From positions 1 through 8,175 of the forward strand of contig JASHUR010000053.1 in NCBI GenBank assembly GCA_030039895.1: a DNA stretch of 8,175 nt, in the 5' to 3' direction. How positions within the stretch are numbered: the stretch's first letter is position 1; each line of letters starts with the position of its first letter. This DNA is from Acidobacteriaceae bacterium (GTDB lineage Bacteria > Acidobacteriota > Terriglobia > Terriglobales > Acidobacteriaceae). The notes beneath the pieces were generated by a model, which worked only from the letters and a program-made list of their open reading frames with translations, did not search any database and was not told the origin of the DNA. Below are positions 1 through 6,718 of this stretch, one piece after another. The position numbers and the translations under genes are program-made.

Positions 1-1
1 C

Positions 2-2026
2 AACCCCGACCGCCTTGCCATCGTCGCAACAGGACGCCGCAGCAGCTTCTCCTGCTGGCTGTATTCGCTCCAGCAATCTGCAAGCTCGCGCCTCATCGCC
101 TTCGCCTCGGACCCGCGCAACGCGCGCCTTCCCGCTTTTCTGCGCATCGACCATGAAGACGCGACCATGCTCACCGCCATGATTACCGGCGACCGCACCT
201 GGCTCGAGCATCGCACCCGTGTCGGCTTCGAGCGTACCGGCTCGTTCCACCTGCTCGTTGTCTCCGGCCTGCATCTGGCCATTTTCTCCGGACTCATCTT
301 CTGGATCACCCGCCGCCTTCGCCTCTCGCGCCTATGGTCGTCGCTCATCACCATTGCGCTCTCCTTCGCGTACGCCCTCTTCACCGGCTTCGGCCATCCC
401 GTGCAGCGGTCCTTCTGGATGGTCACCCTCTACCTCATCGGACGCCTGCTCTGGCGCGACCGCTCCTCGCTCAACGCCATCGGATTTGCCGCTCTCGTCA
501 TGCTGGCCGCCACTCCGCGCTCACTCTTTGACTCCGGCCTGCAAATGACGCTGCTCTCCGTGCTCGCCATCGCCGGAATCGTCATTCCCTTCGCCGAAAA
601 AACCTTCGCGCCTCCGCTCCGCGCTCTGCATAATCTTCGTGAAATCCGCATCGACGCGGCCTTCCCGCCACACCTCGCGCAACTCCGAGTCACCCTGCGC
701 CTCATCGCTCAGCATCTTCGCCCACTCACCGGCTATTTCATCGCGTGGAAGGCCTTGCCCTTCACTCTTCGGCTTCTGCTGCGCATCGCAGAACTGCTTG
801 CCGTCTCCGTCACCATCGAGATGTTCATGATGCTGCCCATGGCCGCTTATTTCCATCGCATCACGCTCTTCGCGCTGCCCGTCAACGTTCTTATCGTTCC
901 CTTCCTCGGCATTCTGCTGCCCTGCGCGCTCCTCACCTTTGCGACTTTGCTCGCCGCGCCCGGACTCGCCTTCATTCCCGGTGCTGCAACCGCCGCCATC
1001 CTTCACTCCGTCACGCGCATCGTCAGCACCTTCGCTGGGCTTCGCCTCGCGGACATGCGTATCCCCATGCCGTCCAACCTCGTTGTCGCGCTCTGGATCG
1101 CGCTCATTGCGCTGGCCATTTGCGCCATTCGCCTTCGCCGTTACGGAGTCGCGCTCTCACTCGCCGCAATCATCGCAGCCGCTGTCATCCTCGTCTTGCC
1201 GCACCCCATCGCGCGCCGTCCCGGAGAGATGGAAATCTCCGTCATCGACGTCGGCCAGGGTGACTCCATCCTCGTAGTCACGCCCGACGGCAAAACCCTG
1301 CTCGTCGACGCCGGAGGCCTCGTCGACGCCTCACCAAATTCCAACTTCAACATCGGGGAAGACGTCGTATCGCCCGTCCTCTGGTCGCGCGGCATCCGCC
1401 GCCTGGACGCTGTCGCCCTCACCCACGGACACAAAGACCACATCGGCGGTATGCCCGCCATCTTCGCCAACTTCCACCCGCGCCAGCTCTGGCTCGGCCC
1501 TGAGCCTGATGTCCCGGTGGTCGAAAACCTGCTCCATGATGCCGCGCAGGACGGCACGCGTGTCCACCATTACATCGCAGGAGATGCCTTCACCTTCGGC
1601 GGAGTTTCCATCCGAGTGCTCTCACCCGCGCCCGGCTATCATCCGCGCAGCTACCCCACCAACGACGATTCCCTTGTGCTGCACCTCACCTACGGCCACA
1701 CCTCCGCCCTGCTCGAAGGCGACGCCGAGCGGCCCAGCGAAAACCGCATGCTCGCCGAAGGCGGCCTGCATGCCGATTTCCTCAAGGTCGGCCATCACGG
1801 AAGCAACACTTCTACCAACCCGGACTTCCTGGCCGCTGTCGCTCCGGCCTATTCCGCGGTCTCTGTCGGGCTCCGCAACTTCTATGGCCTTCCACGTCCA
1901 CGGGTCCTGCGCGCGCTGCAAACCGCACACGTTCGGACCTACCTTACGGACACCGTCGGCATGTCTGATTTTTATTTCGATGGAAATCACGTCTACGCGG
2001 ACGCCTGGACGGCCACGCAGCGCTAG
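2..2026 (+). CDS. comEC: ComEC/Rec2 family DNA-uptake channel, 5' end outside window
   Basis: ComEC is the inner-membrane channel that carries single-stranded DNA into the cytoplasm during natural transformation. The frame is open from the first bases, so the start lies upstream; 674 residues are visible and the family is usually about 700-850. The competence-domain signature HLLVVSGLHLA is encoded from 248, followed by many hydrophobic membrane segments up to about 1200. A metallo-beta-lactamase domain starts near 1229: DVGQGD, then THGHKDH with its metal-binding histidines (1421-1441), a GD at 1718-1723, and GHHGS (1790-1804). All key motifs of the domain are intact, so it may be an active nuclease or phosphodiesterase, which is inference. 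A polar segment of about 55 residues (about 607-770) interrupts the membrane region. The TAG stop lies 8 bases from the convergent stop of the DUF3108 gene. Family assignment is secure; competence of the host is not shown. Confidence 0.95.
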   Translation, partial: NPDRLAIVATGRRSSFSCWLYSLQQSASSRLIAFASDPRNARLPAFLRIDHEDATMLTAMITGDRTWLEHRTRVGFERTGSFHLLVVSGLHLAIFSGLIFWITRRLRLSRLWSSLITIALSFAYALFTGFGHPVQRSFWMVTLYLIGRLLWRDRSSLNAIGFAALVMLAATPRSLFDSGLQMTLLSVLAIAGIVIPFAEKTFAPPLRALHNLREIRIDAAFPPHLAQLRVTLRLIAQHLRPLTGYFIAWKALPFTLRLLLRIAELLAVSVTIEMFMMLPMAAYFHRITLFALPVNVLIVPFLGILLPCALLTFATLLAAPGLAFIPGAATAAILHSVTRIVSTFAGLRLADMRIPMPSNLVVALWIALIALAICAIRLRRYGVALSLAAIIAAAVILVLPHPIARRPGEMEISVIDVGQGDSILVVTPDGKTLLVDAGGLVDASPNSNFNIGEDVVSPVLWSRGIRRLDAVALTHGHKDHIGGMPAIFANFHPRQLWLGPEPDVPVVENLLHDAAQDGTRVHHYIAGDAFTFGGVSIRVLSPAPGYHPRSYPTNDDSLVLHLTYGHTSALLEGDAERPSENRMLAEGGLHADFLKVGHHGSNTSTNPDFLAAVAPAYSAVSVGLRNFYGLPRPRVLRALQTAHVRTYLTDTVGMSDFYFDGNHVYADAWTATQR

Positions 2027-2034
2027 GGCCCGGC

Positions 2035-2823
2035 CTACTTCGGCTCTATTGAAGTCAGCCGAAACGTGATCGTCCCCCAGAACAGCCGCGCCCGCATCTG
2101 CACCGGAATACGCCGGCTGTCATCCGTATACCAGATCCAGATATTGCCGCGGCTCTTCACCACGCCGGCATCTGCCGTAGGCTCCACGCGCAGTGTCTGG
2201 AAGGTTCCCGCCGGAGTCGTGATCTGCTCGCGACCCTCCACGCGCATCGTCACCTTCACCGTTCGCGTCGAGTCCCCCAGCGGAAACTGGAAGCTCTTCC
2301 CCACCGTCATCGGCTGCGAGGCTGCATAGAAAATCGCCGAAAGCGAATCGGTCACGCACGGAGGAATCGGCGTCTCCACGTGCTTTTTAATGCCTGAGAC
2401 CAGGTTCTTCTCCGTGAAAATCGCCTTCTTGTCCGCATAGTCGAATTGCAGGGTGCTGTTCACGTGCCGCCGGCCCTCAACAATCTGCTTTGCGAATTGC
2501 TGCGAGCAGCCGGTCTGGCTGTTGAACGAAGACTGAAAACGGTCCGTCACCCGAAACAGCAGGTTCACCGCGCCCACCGTGTCCGCCTCTACCGATACAT
2601 GCTGCACGTTGCCGTCGCCTTCGATGTGGAAGGCCGCCACTCCCGCCGGAAACACGCGCCAGTCCACGGCGTAGTTCAGCGTCTGCTTTTGCGGAAACAC
2701 AAAGCCCGGCTGCGGCGCAGGCAGCGGAGGCATGACTCGCGGCGTCTCAGCGCAAAGTGCGCTCAACACCATCACGCAGGCAAAGGCGGGCACCAACTTA
2801 AAGCGACAAATCAATCCAGACAC
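2035..2823 (-). CDS. Secreted DUF3108 domain protein
   Basis: Up to 262 residues. A short basic and hydrophobic N-terminus (about residues 7-24, ending SALCA before ETPR) reads as a signal peptide; the cysteine is not in a proper lipobox, so a soluble periplasmic protein is more likely than a lipoprotein. The rest follows the DUF3108 pattern: LNYAVDWRVFPAG (49-61), FRVTDRFQS (90-98), DSLSAIFYA (159-167), TTPAGTF (202-208) and IWIWYTDDSRRIPVQM (228-243), with a mostly beta-strand character. The biochemical function of the family is unknown. It is the last gene of the waaA-lpxK-waaC-methyltransferase cluster, 23 bases after the methyltransferase stop, which suggests an envelope role (inference). 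The start is uncertain: the GTG at 2823-2821 directly follows a TGA and abuts AGGTGA with no spacer, whereas the TTG at 2814-2812 sits 9 bases from it and is probably the real start. Confidence 0.87.
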   Translation of the reverse strand: MSGLICRFKLVPAFACVMVLSALCAETPRVMPPLPAPQPGFVFPQKQTLNYAVDWRVFPAGVAAFHIEGDGNVQHVSVEADTVGAVNLLFRVTDRFQSSFNSQTGCSQQFAKQIVEGRRHVNSTLQFDYADKKAIFTEKNLVSGIKKHVETPIPPCVTDSLSAIFYAASQPMTVGKSFQFPLGDSTRTVKVTMRVEGREQITTPAGTFQTLRVEPTADAGVVKSRGNIWIWYTDDSRRIPVQMRARLFWGTITFRLTSIEPK

Positions 2824-2829
2824 TCACCT
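2824..2829 (-). promoter_or_regulatory. Shine-Dalgarno AGGTGA deciding the DUF3108 start
   Basis: Read on the minus strand, AGGTGA touches the GTG at 2823-2821 without a spacer, too close for normal initiation. The in-frame TTG at 2814-2812 is 9 bases away. This favours the TTG start and a protein three residues shorter; the signal peptide is unaffected. Confidence 0.5.
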
Positions 2830-2846
2830 GCGGTAACGTTAAGCTC

Positions 2847-3404
2847 TCAACGCCAGAGGAAAATTTTCAGGACCAGGGCCGCATATATTGCCGCGGCCCC
2901 TATCAGTGCATTGTACTCGCGATGCTTTCGGTACAACGCGGACGAAAACTCGCCGCCTGCCTCATCATCCGCCGCCGCCGCGGGCCGAAACCGCGGAAGC
3001 AATCGTGGCACCCGCGCCGCATACGCCTCATAATCAGCGAACTTCGAGCGAAGAAACTCCTCCTCCGACCGGATTACCGGAATATAAATCACCGCGAACA
3101 GCACGGCCAGCGCCATCGCAATCCAAAGGCTCCGCGCGGCCAGCGCAAAGCCAAAAGCAATCAGCATCGACCCCAGGTACAGCGGATTCCGCGTATACGC
3201 ATAGGGCCCTGTCACCGTGACCTCGGCATTCTTCTTCACATATCCCGCGGCATATCCGCGCAGCCACAGTCCCGGAACCACCAGCAACAAACTCAGCGCA
3301 AGCGATCCCACCCGGGGCCGCGCCAGCCACATGAACACCACCACAAACGCAAACCCCAGAGGGACCCGTATCCGCCGCGCAACCCTGCTCCATCCGCCTG
3401 CCAT
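2847..3404 (-). CDS. Membrane methyltransferase, ICMT/PEMT family
   Basis: A 185-residue integral membrane protein of the isoprenylcysteine carboxyl methyltransferase / phospholipid N-methyltransferase superfamily, which uses S-adenosylmethionine to methylate a lipid or lipid-linked substrate. Visible features: hydrophobic segments at about 13-28, 33-48, 77-90 and 93-110; the SAM-site signature GPYAYTRNPLYLG (66-78); and the C-terminal family motif EEEFLRSKFADYEAY (114-128). A further tail (about 140-185) carries an Ala/acidic linker, SSALYRKHREYNAL and an extra membrane helix (167-183) beyond the usual end of the fold. The ATG directly follows the waaC TAA (TAAATG), with GGGGAG 8 bases upstream, so translation is probably coupled. 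The substrate cannot be read from sequence; bacterial members are often labelled isoprenylcysteine methyltransferase without evidence. Context suggests a membrane-lipid or LPS-related target (inference). Confidence 0.87.
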   Translation of the reverse strand: MAGGWSRVARRIRVPLGFAFVVVFMWLARPRVGSLALSLLLVVPGLWLRGYAAGYVKKNAEVTVTGPYAYTRNPLYLGSMLIAFGFALAARSLWIAMALAVLFAVIYIPVIRSEEEFLRSKFADYEAYAARVPRLLPRFRPAAAADDEAGGEFSSALYRKHREYNALIGAAAIYAALVLKIFLWR

Positions 3405-4451
3405 TTACGGTTCTCCCCGCAGCAGACGCGTTGCCGCCTGTATCACCGCGTCAGGCGTAATCGTAAGCAGTCCTGCTTCCGGCGCAGCGTGCCGCGAGTG
3501 GTCACGCTTGCTCTCCGGATGACGTAGCACCTCAAACCTGCCGCCGAATGGCCCGTTCCGCGCCGGATCGGTGGGCCCATAGATGCCTACCACCGGCCTT
3601 CCCAGTGCCGAAGCCAGATGCAGCGGCCCCGTATCGCCGCCAATCGCCAGCGCGGCCCGCCGCGTCATCGCAATCAACACCGAGATCGACGAGCGCAACG
3701 GCATGGCATACCCGCCGCTCTGCGCGGCAACTTCATCGGCCAGCGATTCTTCTCCCGGTCCTGCGTTCACCACCACTCCATAGCCAAGATCGTGCAGCGC
3801 CCGTGCGACAGCGGCATAGCGGTCCGTCGGCCAGCGCTTGGCGCCCCATCCCGCACCGGGATGAATCAACACAAACGGCGCGCCCAGCGCATCGGCCTCG
3901 CACTCTGCAGCAGGATCGACCGGCAGCAGCGGCTCCCGTACCGGGAGCACTTCGCCTGCGACGGCATTCATCACCTCGATCGCCTGCTCGATCACATGCA
4001 CGCCGCGCGTCATCACTCGCTCGCTGAAGAACCACCGCGCCACCCACTCCCTCGGATTATCCTCGCCGATCAGCCGCTTCGCCCGCGCCCACTTCGCAAT
4101 CACCGCCGACCGCACCGCGCCCTGCAGATCCACGCAGGCGTCGTACTGCTCCTCGCGCAGCTCCCGCCTTGCCTGCCGCACCTCGCGCAGCGTCTTCGCG
4201 CTCAGCGGAGCACGCGCCCAGCGCCGCGCAGGGATTACATGAACGCGATCCGCCAACGGCATCGCCGGTCCGCGCTCAGTTGCGCTCTCCGCGGCCAGCA
4301 GCGGCTTCCATTGCGGCTCAACCGCCCATCCAATCCGCCACTCGGGATGCGCCTCTCGCAAGGCCGTAACAGCCGGCAGCGCATGGAGAATGTCCCCCAT
4401 CGCGCTCAGCCGCATCACCAGCACACGGTACTGCTCTTTCTTGTCCGGCAA
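3405..4451 (-). CDS. waaC: Lipopolysaccharide heptosyltransferase I (GT9)
   Basis: Transfers the first L-glycero-D-manno-heptose from ADP-heptose to the Kdo of inner-core LPS at the cytoplasmic face of the inner membrane. Up to 348 residues, GT-B fold. The N-terminal half has RLSAMGDILHALPAV (14-28), aligning with the E. coli WaaC start region that carries the essential Asp, and IGWAVEPQW (40-48). The C-terminal nucleotide-sugar half has HPGAGWGAKRWP (197-208) and GGDTGPLHLASALGRPVVGIYGPTDP (271-296), the GT9 donor-binding signature. It lies 4 bases after lpxK and directly before the methyltransferase gene. The start is uncertain: the listed TTG (4451-4449) is one base from AAGGG, too close, and adds about 7 residues relative to E. 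coli WaaC; a GTG at 4424-4422 lies 9 bases after AAAGAG. WaaF (heptosyltransferase II) is the main alternative, but the N-terminal wording and the position next to waaA/lpxK favour WaaC. Confidence 0.9.
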   Translation of the reverse strand: MPDKKEQYRVLVMRLSAMGDILHALPAVTALREAHPEWRIGWAVEPQWKPLLAAESATERGPAMPLADRVHVIPARRWARAPLSAKTLREVRQARRELREEQYDACVDLQGAVRSAVIAKWARAKRLIGEDNPREWVARWFFSERVMTRGVHVIEQAIEVMNAVAGEVLPVREPLLPVDPAAECEADALGAPFVLIHPGAGWGAKRWPTDRYAAVARALHDLGYGVVVNAGPGEESLADEVAAQSGGYAMPLRSSISVLIAMTRRAALAIGGDTGPLHLASALGRPVVGIYGPTDPARNGPFGGRFEVLRHPESKRDHSRHAAPEAGLLTITPDAVIQAATRLLRGEP

Positions 4452-4455
4452 GCCC

Positions 4456-5424
4456 TTATTTTCTCACAAGCAGAGCGCGCAGTTGCTGCACGACTGCGGC
4501 CTCGTTCTCCAGCACAACCTCAAGCAGCGCCACATGCAGCGGAGCCGCCGCCTCCAGCATCTTGCGTTGCTCGCCCGTCATCCGCGCAGCATCCTTTTCC
4601 GTCGTAACAAAGCACTCCGCATTGTGCTTCCTCAGCATTCCGGACAGCCGTTCGATCTCCACGCGCGAGTAGTCCTGGTGGTCCCACAGCGCCCGCGTCG
4701 CCACTGTATCTACGCCAAGCGCGCGCAGCCCGGCGAAAAATTCCTCCGGCCGCGCAATCCCGCAGAAGGCAACCGCGCGCCCCGCAGCGTCCACCTTTAT
4801 CTCGCGCCGCTGAATCCACAGCGGTGCCGTAATCCCCCGCCTGCGCAACTCAACCTCCAGCTCACGATCTTCATCTCGCAGCACAACTGCCTGCGCGCGC
4901 TTCAATGATGACAGCGGCTCGCGCAATCGCCCCGCAGGCAACAACCCTTCCACAAAATCGCTCGCATGCAGCACAACAATATCCATCGATCGCGCCAGCC
5001 TGCGATGCTGGAACCCGTCATCCAGCAGATGGATTCCCTCATTCGCCGCATCCCGCTCCGCCAGCAGCCCGGCCTCATAACGGCTCGCGCCCACATACAC
5101 GGGAACCCCGGCCGTACGCGCAATCAGCAGCGGCTCGTCACCGTAACGCGCGGCGTTGCCATCGGCATCCACCCGCTCCACGCTCTGACCGCTCCGGCCG
5201 TACCCTCGCGACAACACGTCCACGGACACGCCTTCGGCCCGCAACAACTGCGCCAGCCGAATCACCACTGGAGTCTTCCCCGAGCCGCCCACAGACAAAT
5301 TGCCCACGCTCACCACCGGCCACTTCAACAGCTGCGGCTCCGTCCATCCCCGCTCGTACGCAGCATTCTTTGCCGCAACAGCGGCCGCGTATACAGGCAC
5401 CAGAAACGCAAAGGGCCGCATCAT
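4456..5424 (-). CDS. lpxK: Tetraacyldisaccharide 4'-kinase
   Basis: Phosphorylates the 4' position of the tetraacyldisaccharide 1-phosphate to form lipid IVA, the sixth step of the Raetz pathway, at the inner membrane. 322 residues, the usual family size. A hydrophobic N-terminal helix (about 4-20) anchors it. Motifs in order: the P-loop VGGSGKTP (45-52), LSRGYGR (71-77), GDEPLL (95-100) with the conserved Asp, LLDDGFQHRRL (133-143) near the catalytic Mg/ATP site, WDHQDYS (247-253) and TTEKDA (274-279). Nothing essential appears to be missing. The ATG at 5424-5422 overlaps the waaA stop (ATGA), and GAGGTG lies 5 bases upstream inside waaA, so the two are translationally coupled; a second ATG follows directly. 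Its product is the acceptor for the neighbouring waaA, so pathway order and gene neighbourhood agree. Confidence 0.96.
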   Translation of the reverse strand: MMRPFAFLVPVYAAAVAAKNAAYERGWTEPQLLKWPVVSVGNLSVGGSGKTPVVIRLAQLLRAEGVSVDVLSRGYGRSGQSVERVDADGNAARYGDEPLLIARTAGVPVYVGASRYEAGLLAERDAANEGIHLLDDGFQHRRLARSMDIVVLHASDFVEGLLPAGRLREPLSSLKRAQAVVLRDEDRELEVELRRRGITAPLWIQRREIKVDAAGRAVAFCGIARPEEFFAGLRALGVDTVATRALWDHQDYSRVEIERLSGMLRKHNAECFVTTEKDAARMTGEQRKMLEAAAPLHVALLEVVLENEAAVVQQLRALLVRK

Positions 5425-6671
5425 GCATGCACCTCAAGCAGCGCCGTCAGCGCCTCCACCGCACGTGCGGTTGCGCCCGCTTCGCGCGCGCACACCGCTT
5501 TCGCCCTCGCGCCCATCGCTCTCGCCTTTGCCTCATCGTTGAGCAAGCTTTGCAGCACGCGCGGCAGCTGCTCCGGCTCCGCCAGTGCAACCGCGTCTGC
5601 CGCACGCAGCTCGTCTACAATCCCGCGAAAATTCTCGTAATGCGGGCCCATCACCACCGGCACGCCAAACTGCGCGGGCTCCAGCGGATTGTGCCCTCCC
5701 GGCACAAATAGCCCACCGCACACCACGGCCACCGTCGCCAGCGAATAGACCGACGCCAGCTCGCCAATCGAATCCAGCAGAAACACAGTTCCCGCTTCCA
5801 GCGGACCGCGCGCCTCCATCCACTGCGACCGCCGCACGTAACGCACCCCGCGCCGCGCTAGCATCTCCGCGACTGCGCCAAATCGCTCCGGATGCCGCGG
5901 CGCAATCACCGCAATCACATCTCCGGGCATCGCGCTCACCAGCAGTTCTTCTTCGCCATCGAGCGTAGACCCGCACACGACAACCTTTGTCCCCGGAGCG
6001 ACCTGCGCCCGCAATGCCTCCGTCACCGCCGCAGGCTTCGCCACGCGAATGTCATATTTCAGATTTCCGCCCACGCGAACATTCTCTGCACCCAGCGCAT
6101 TCAGCCTCTCCGCATCGGTTGCGCTCTGCGCCAGCACCACGGCCAGCCCATTCAGCAGATGCCGCCACAAAAACCGCAACCGCAAATACCGCGGCCACGA
6201 CCGGTCTGAGATGCGCGCATTCACCACTGCCACCGGGACCCCTGCGCGTCGGCACTCCATCAGCATCCGCGGCCAGAACTCCGTCTCCAGCAGCACCACC
6301 ATGCGTGGCCGCAGCGCCCGCAGATACGCCCGCACTGCAAAGGCAAAGTCCAGCGGAAAGTAAAACACCCGGTCATCGCCAAAGTGCTCCCGCGCCAGCC
6401 GCTGCCCGGTTCGCGTGGTGGTCGAAATCATCACTCTGCAACCCGAGTGCGCGTCCAGCTCCCCGATCAACCGGCTCGCCGCCAGCAGCTCGCCCACAGA
6501 CACTGCATGCACCCAGATCACTTGCTCCGCCGCGCGCAGCCGCCGCGGCACGCGTCCCAGCCGCTCTCCCAGCCCCTCGCGATACTTGCCGCTCGCCGCC
6601 ATGCGCAGCAGCCAGTACGGCGCGCCGACCACCAGCACCATCAACAACGCAAAGCTATAAAAAACGAGCAT
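5421..6671 (-). CDS. waaA: 3-deoxy-D-manno-octulosonic acid (Kdo) transferase, GT30
   Basis: Transfers Kdo from CMP-Kdo to lipid IVA, starting the LPS inner core at the inner membrane. 416 residues, typical length. An N-terminal membrane anchor (about 3-23) is followed by EGLGERLGRVP (32-42). The N-domain has WVHAVSVGE (53-61), whose last Glu matches the proposed catalytic base, then ETEFWP (129-134) and NARISDRS (151-158). The C-domain has GGNLKYD (201-207), GSTLDGEE (234-241), APRHPERF (257-264), GELASVYS (303-310) and GGHNPLEPAQFG (325-336), the CMP-Kdo binding region. Whether it adds one or more Kdo residues cannot be told from sequence. It is the first gene of the minus-strand cluster; its stop overlaps the lpxK start by 4 bases. 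The ATG has only a distant AGAGGG (12 bases upstream). Any promoter must lie in or overlap the divergent gene's 5' end. Confidence 0.96.
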   Translation of the reverse strand: MLVFYSFALLMVLVVGAPYWLLRMAASGKYREGLGERLGRVPRRLRAAEQVIWVHAVSVGELLAASRLIGELDAHSGCRVMISTTTRTGQRLAREHFGDDRVFYFPLDFAFAVRAYLRALRPRMVVLLETEFWPRMLMECRRAGVPVAVVNARISDRSWPRYLRLRFLWRHLLNGLAVVLAQSATDAERLNALGAENVRVGGNLKYDIRVAKPAAVTEALRAQVAPGTKVVVCGSTLDGEEELLVSAMPGDVIAVIAPRHPERFGAVAEMLARRGVRYVRRSQWMEARGPLEAGTVFLLDSIGELASVYSLATVAVVCGGLFVPGGHNPLEPAQFGVPVVMGPHYENFRGIVDELRAADAVALAEPEQLPRVLQSLLNDEAKARAMGARAKAVCAREAGATARAVEALTALLEVHA

Positions 6672-6718
6672 CCGCTAACGATTCCCTCTTTACCAAGTCC
6701 TATCGAAGGATGATAATC
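6672..6718. promoter_or_regulatory. Short divergent spacer between waaA and the secreted-protein gene
   Basis: About 40-47 bases separate two divergent starts, so promoters for the two directions must overlap each other or the neighbouring coding regions. Possible -10-like elements are TATAAA at 6656-6661 (plus direction, inside the waaA start region) and TATCAT, read on the minus strand at 6715-6710 (toward waaA). Neither has a convincing -35 partner, so no promoter is called. The waaA operon promoter may be here or further upstream. Confidence 0.3.
6706..6710 (+). promoter_or_regulatory. Shine-Dalgarno AAGGA for the secreted-protein gene
   Basis: AAGGA overlaps the first possible ATG (6710) and is too far (20 bases) from the ATG at 6731, but is 8 bases from the in-frame GTG at 6719. 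That spacing is the reason for choosing the GTG. Confidence 0.5.

Noticed and set aside
521..1006. Minus-strand open frame opposite the ComEC membrane domain
   Set aside because: Very Gly/Glu/Gln-rich, which is expected from the complement of hydrophobic codons; no start signal or motif.
2024..2037. Imperfect palindrome TAGGGCCCGGCCTA spanning both convergent stops, as a possible bidirectional terminator
   Set aside because: The stem is short and interrupted and no T-run follows on either strand.
2978..2996. CCGCGG repeated 7 bases apart, a possible hairpin
   Set aside because: Lies inside the methyltransferase coding region over Ala/Arg-rich codons; expected by chance at this GC content.
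3618..4607. Long plus-strand open frame (329 residues) opposite waaC and the end of lpxK
   Set aside because: Composition is Arg/His/Pro-rich with no recognisable domain, and the opposite strand carries complete conserved enzymes.
4905..5711. Plus-strand open frame (268 residues) opposite lpxK and waaA
   Set aside because: Same shadow-frame composition; crosses the lpxK-waaA junction without any matching signal.
6656..6661. TATAAA as a -10 box for the secreted-protein gene
   Set aside because: No acceptable -35 at the right distance, and it overlaps waaA coding sequence; kept only as a remark.
5987..6709. Open plus-strand frame that runs antisense through waaA and joins the secreted-protein gene in frame, giving an apparent 459-residue protein
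   Set aside because: The upstream part is Ala/Pro/Arg/Ser-rich with no motif, lies opposite an intact waaA, and the signal peptide sits at about 6731-6800, inside the apparent protein; it is a chance open frame in GC-rich DNA.
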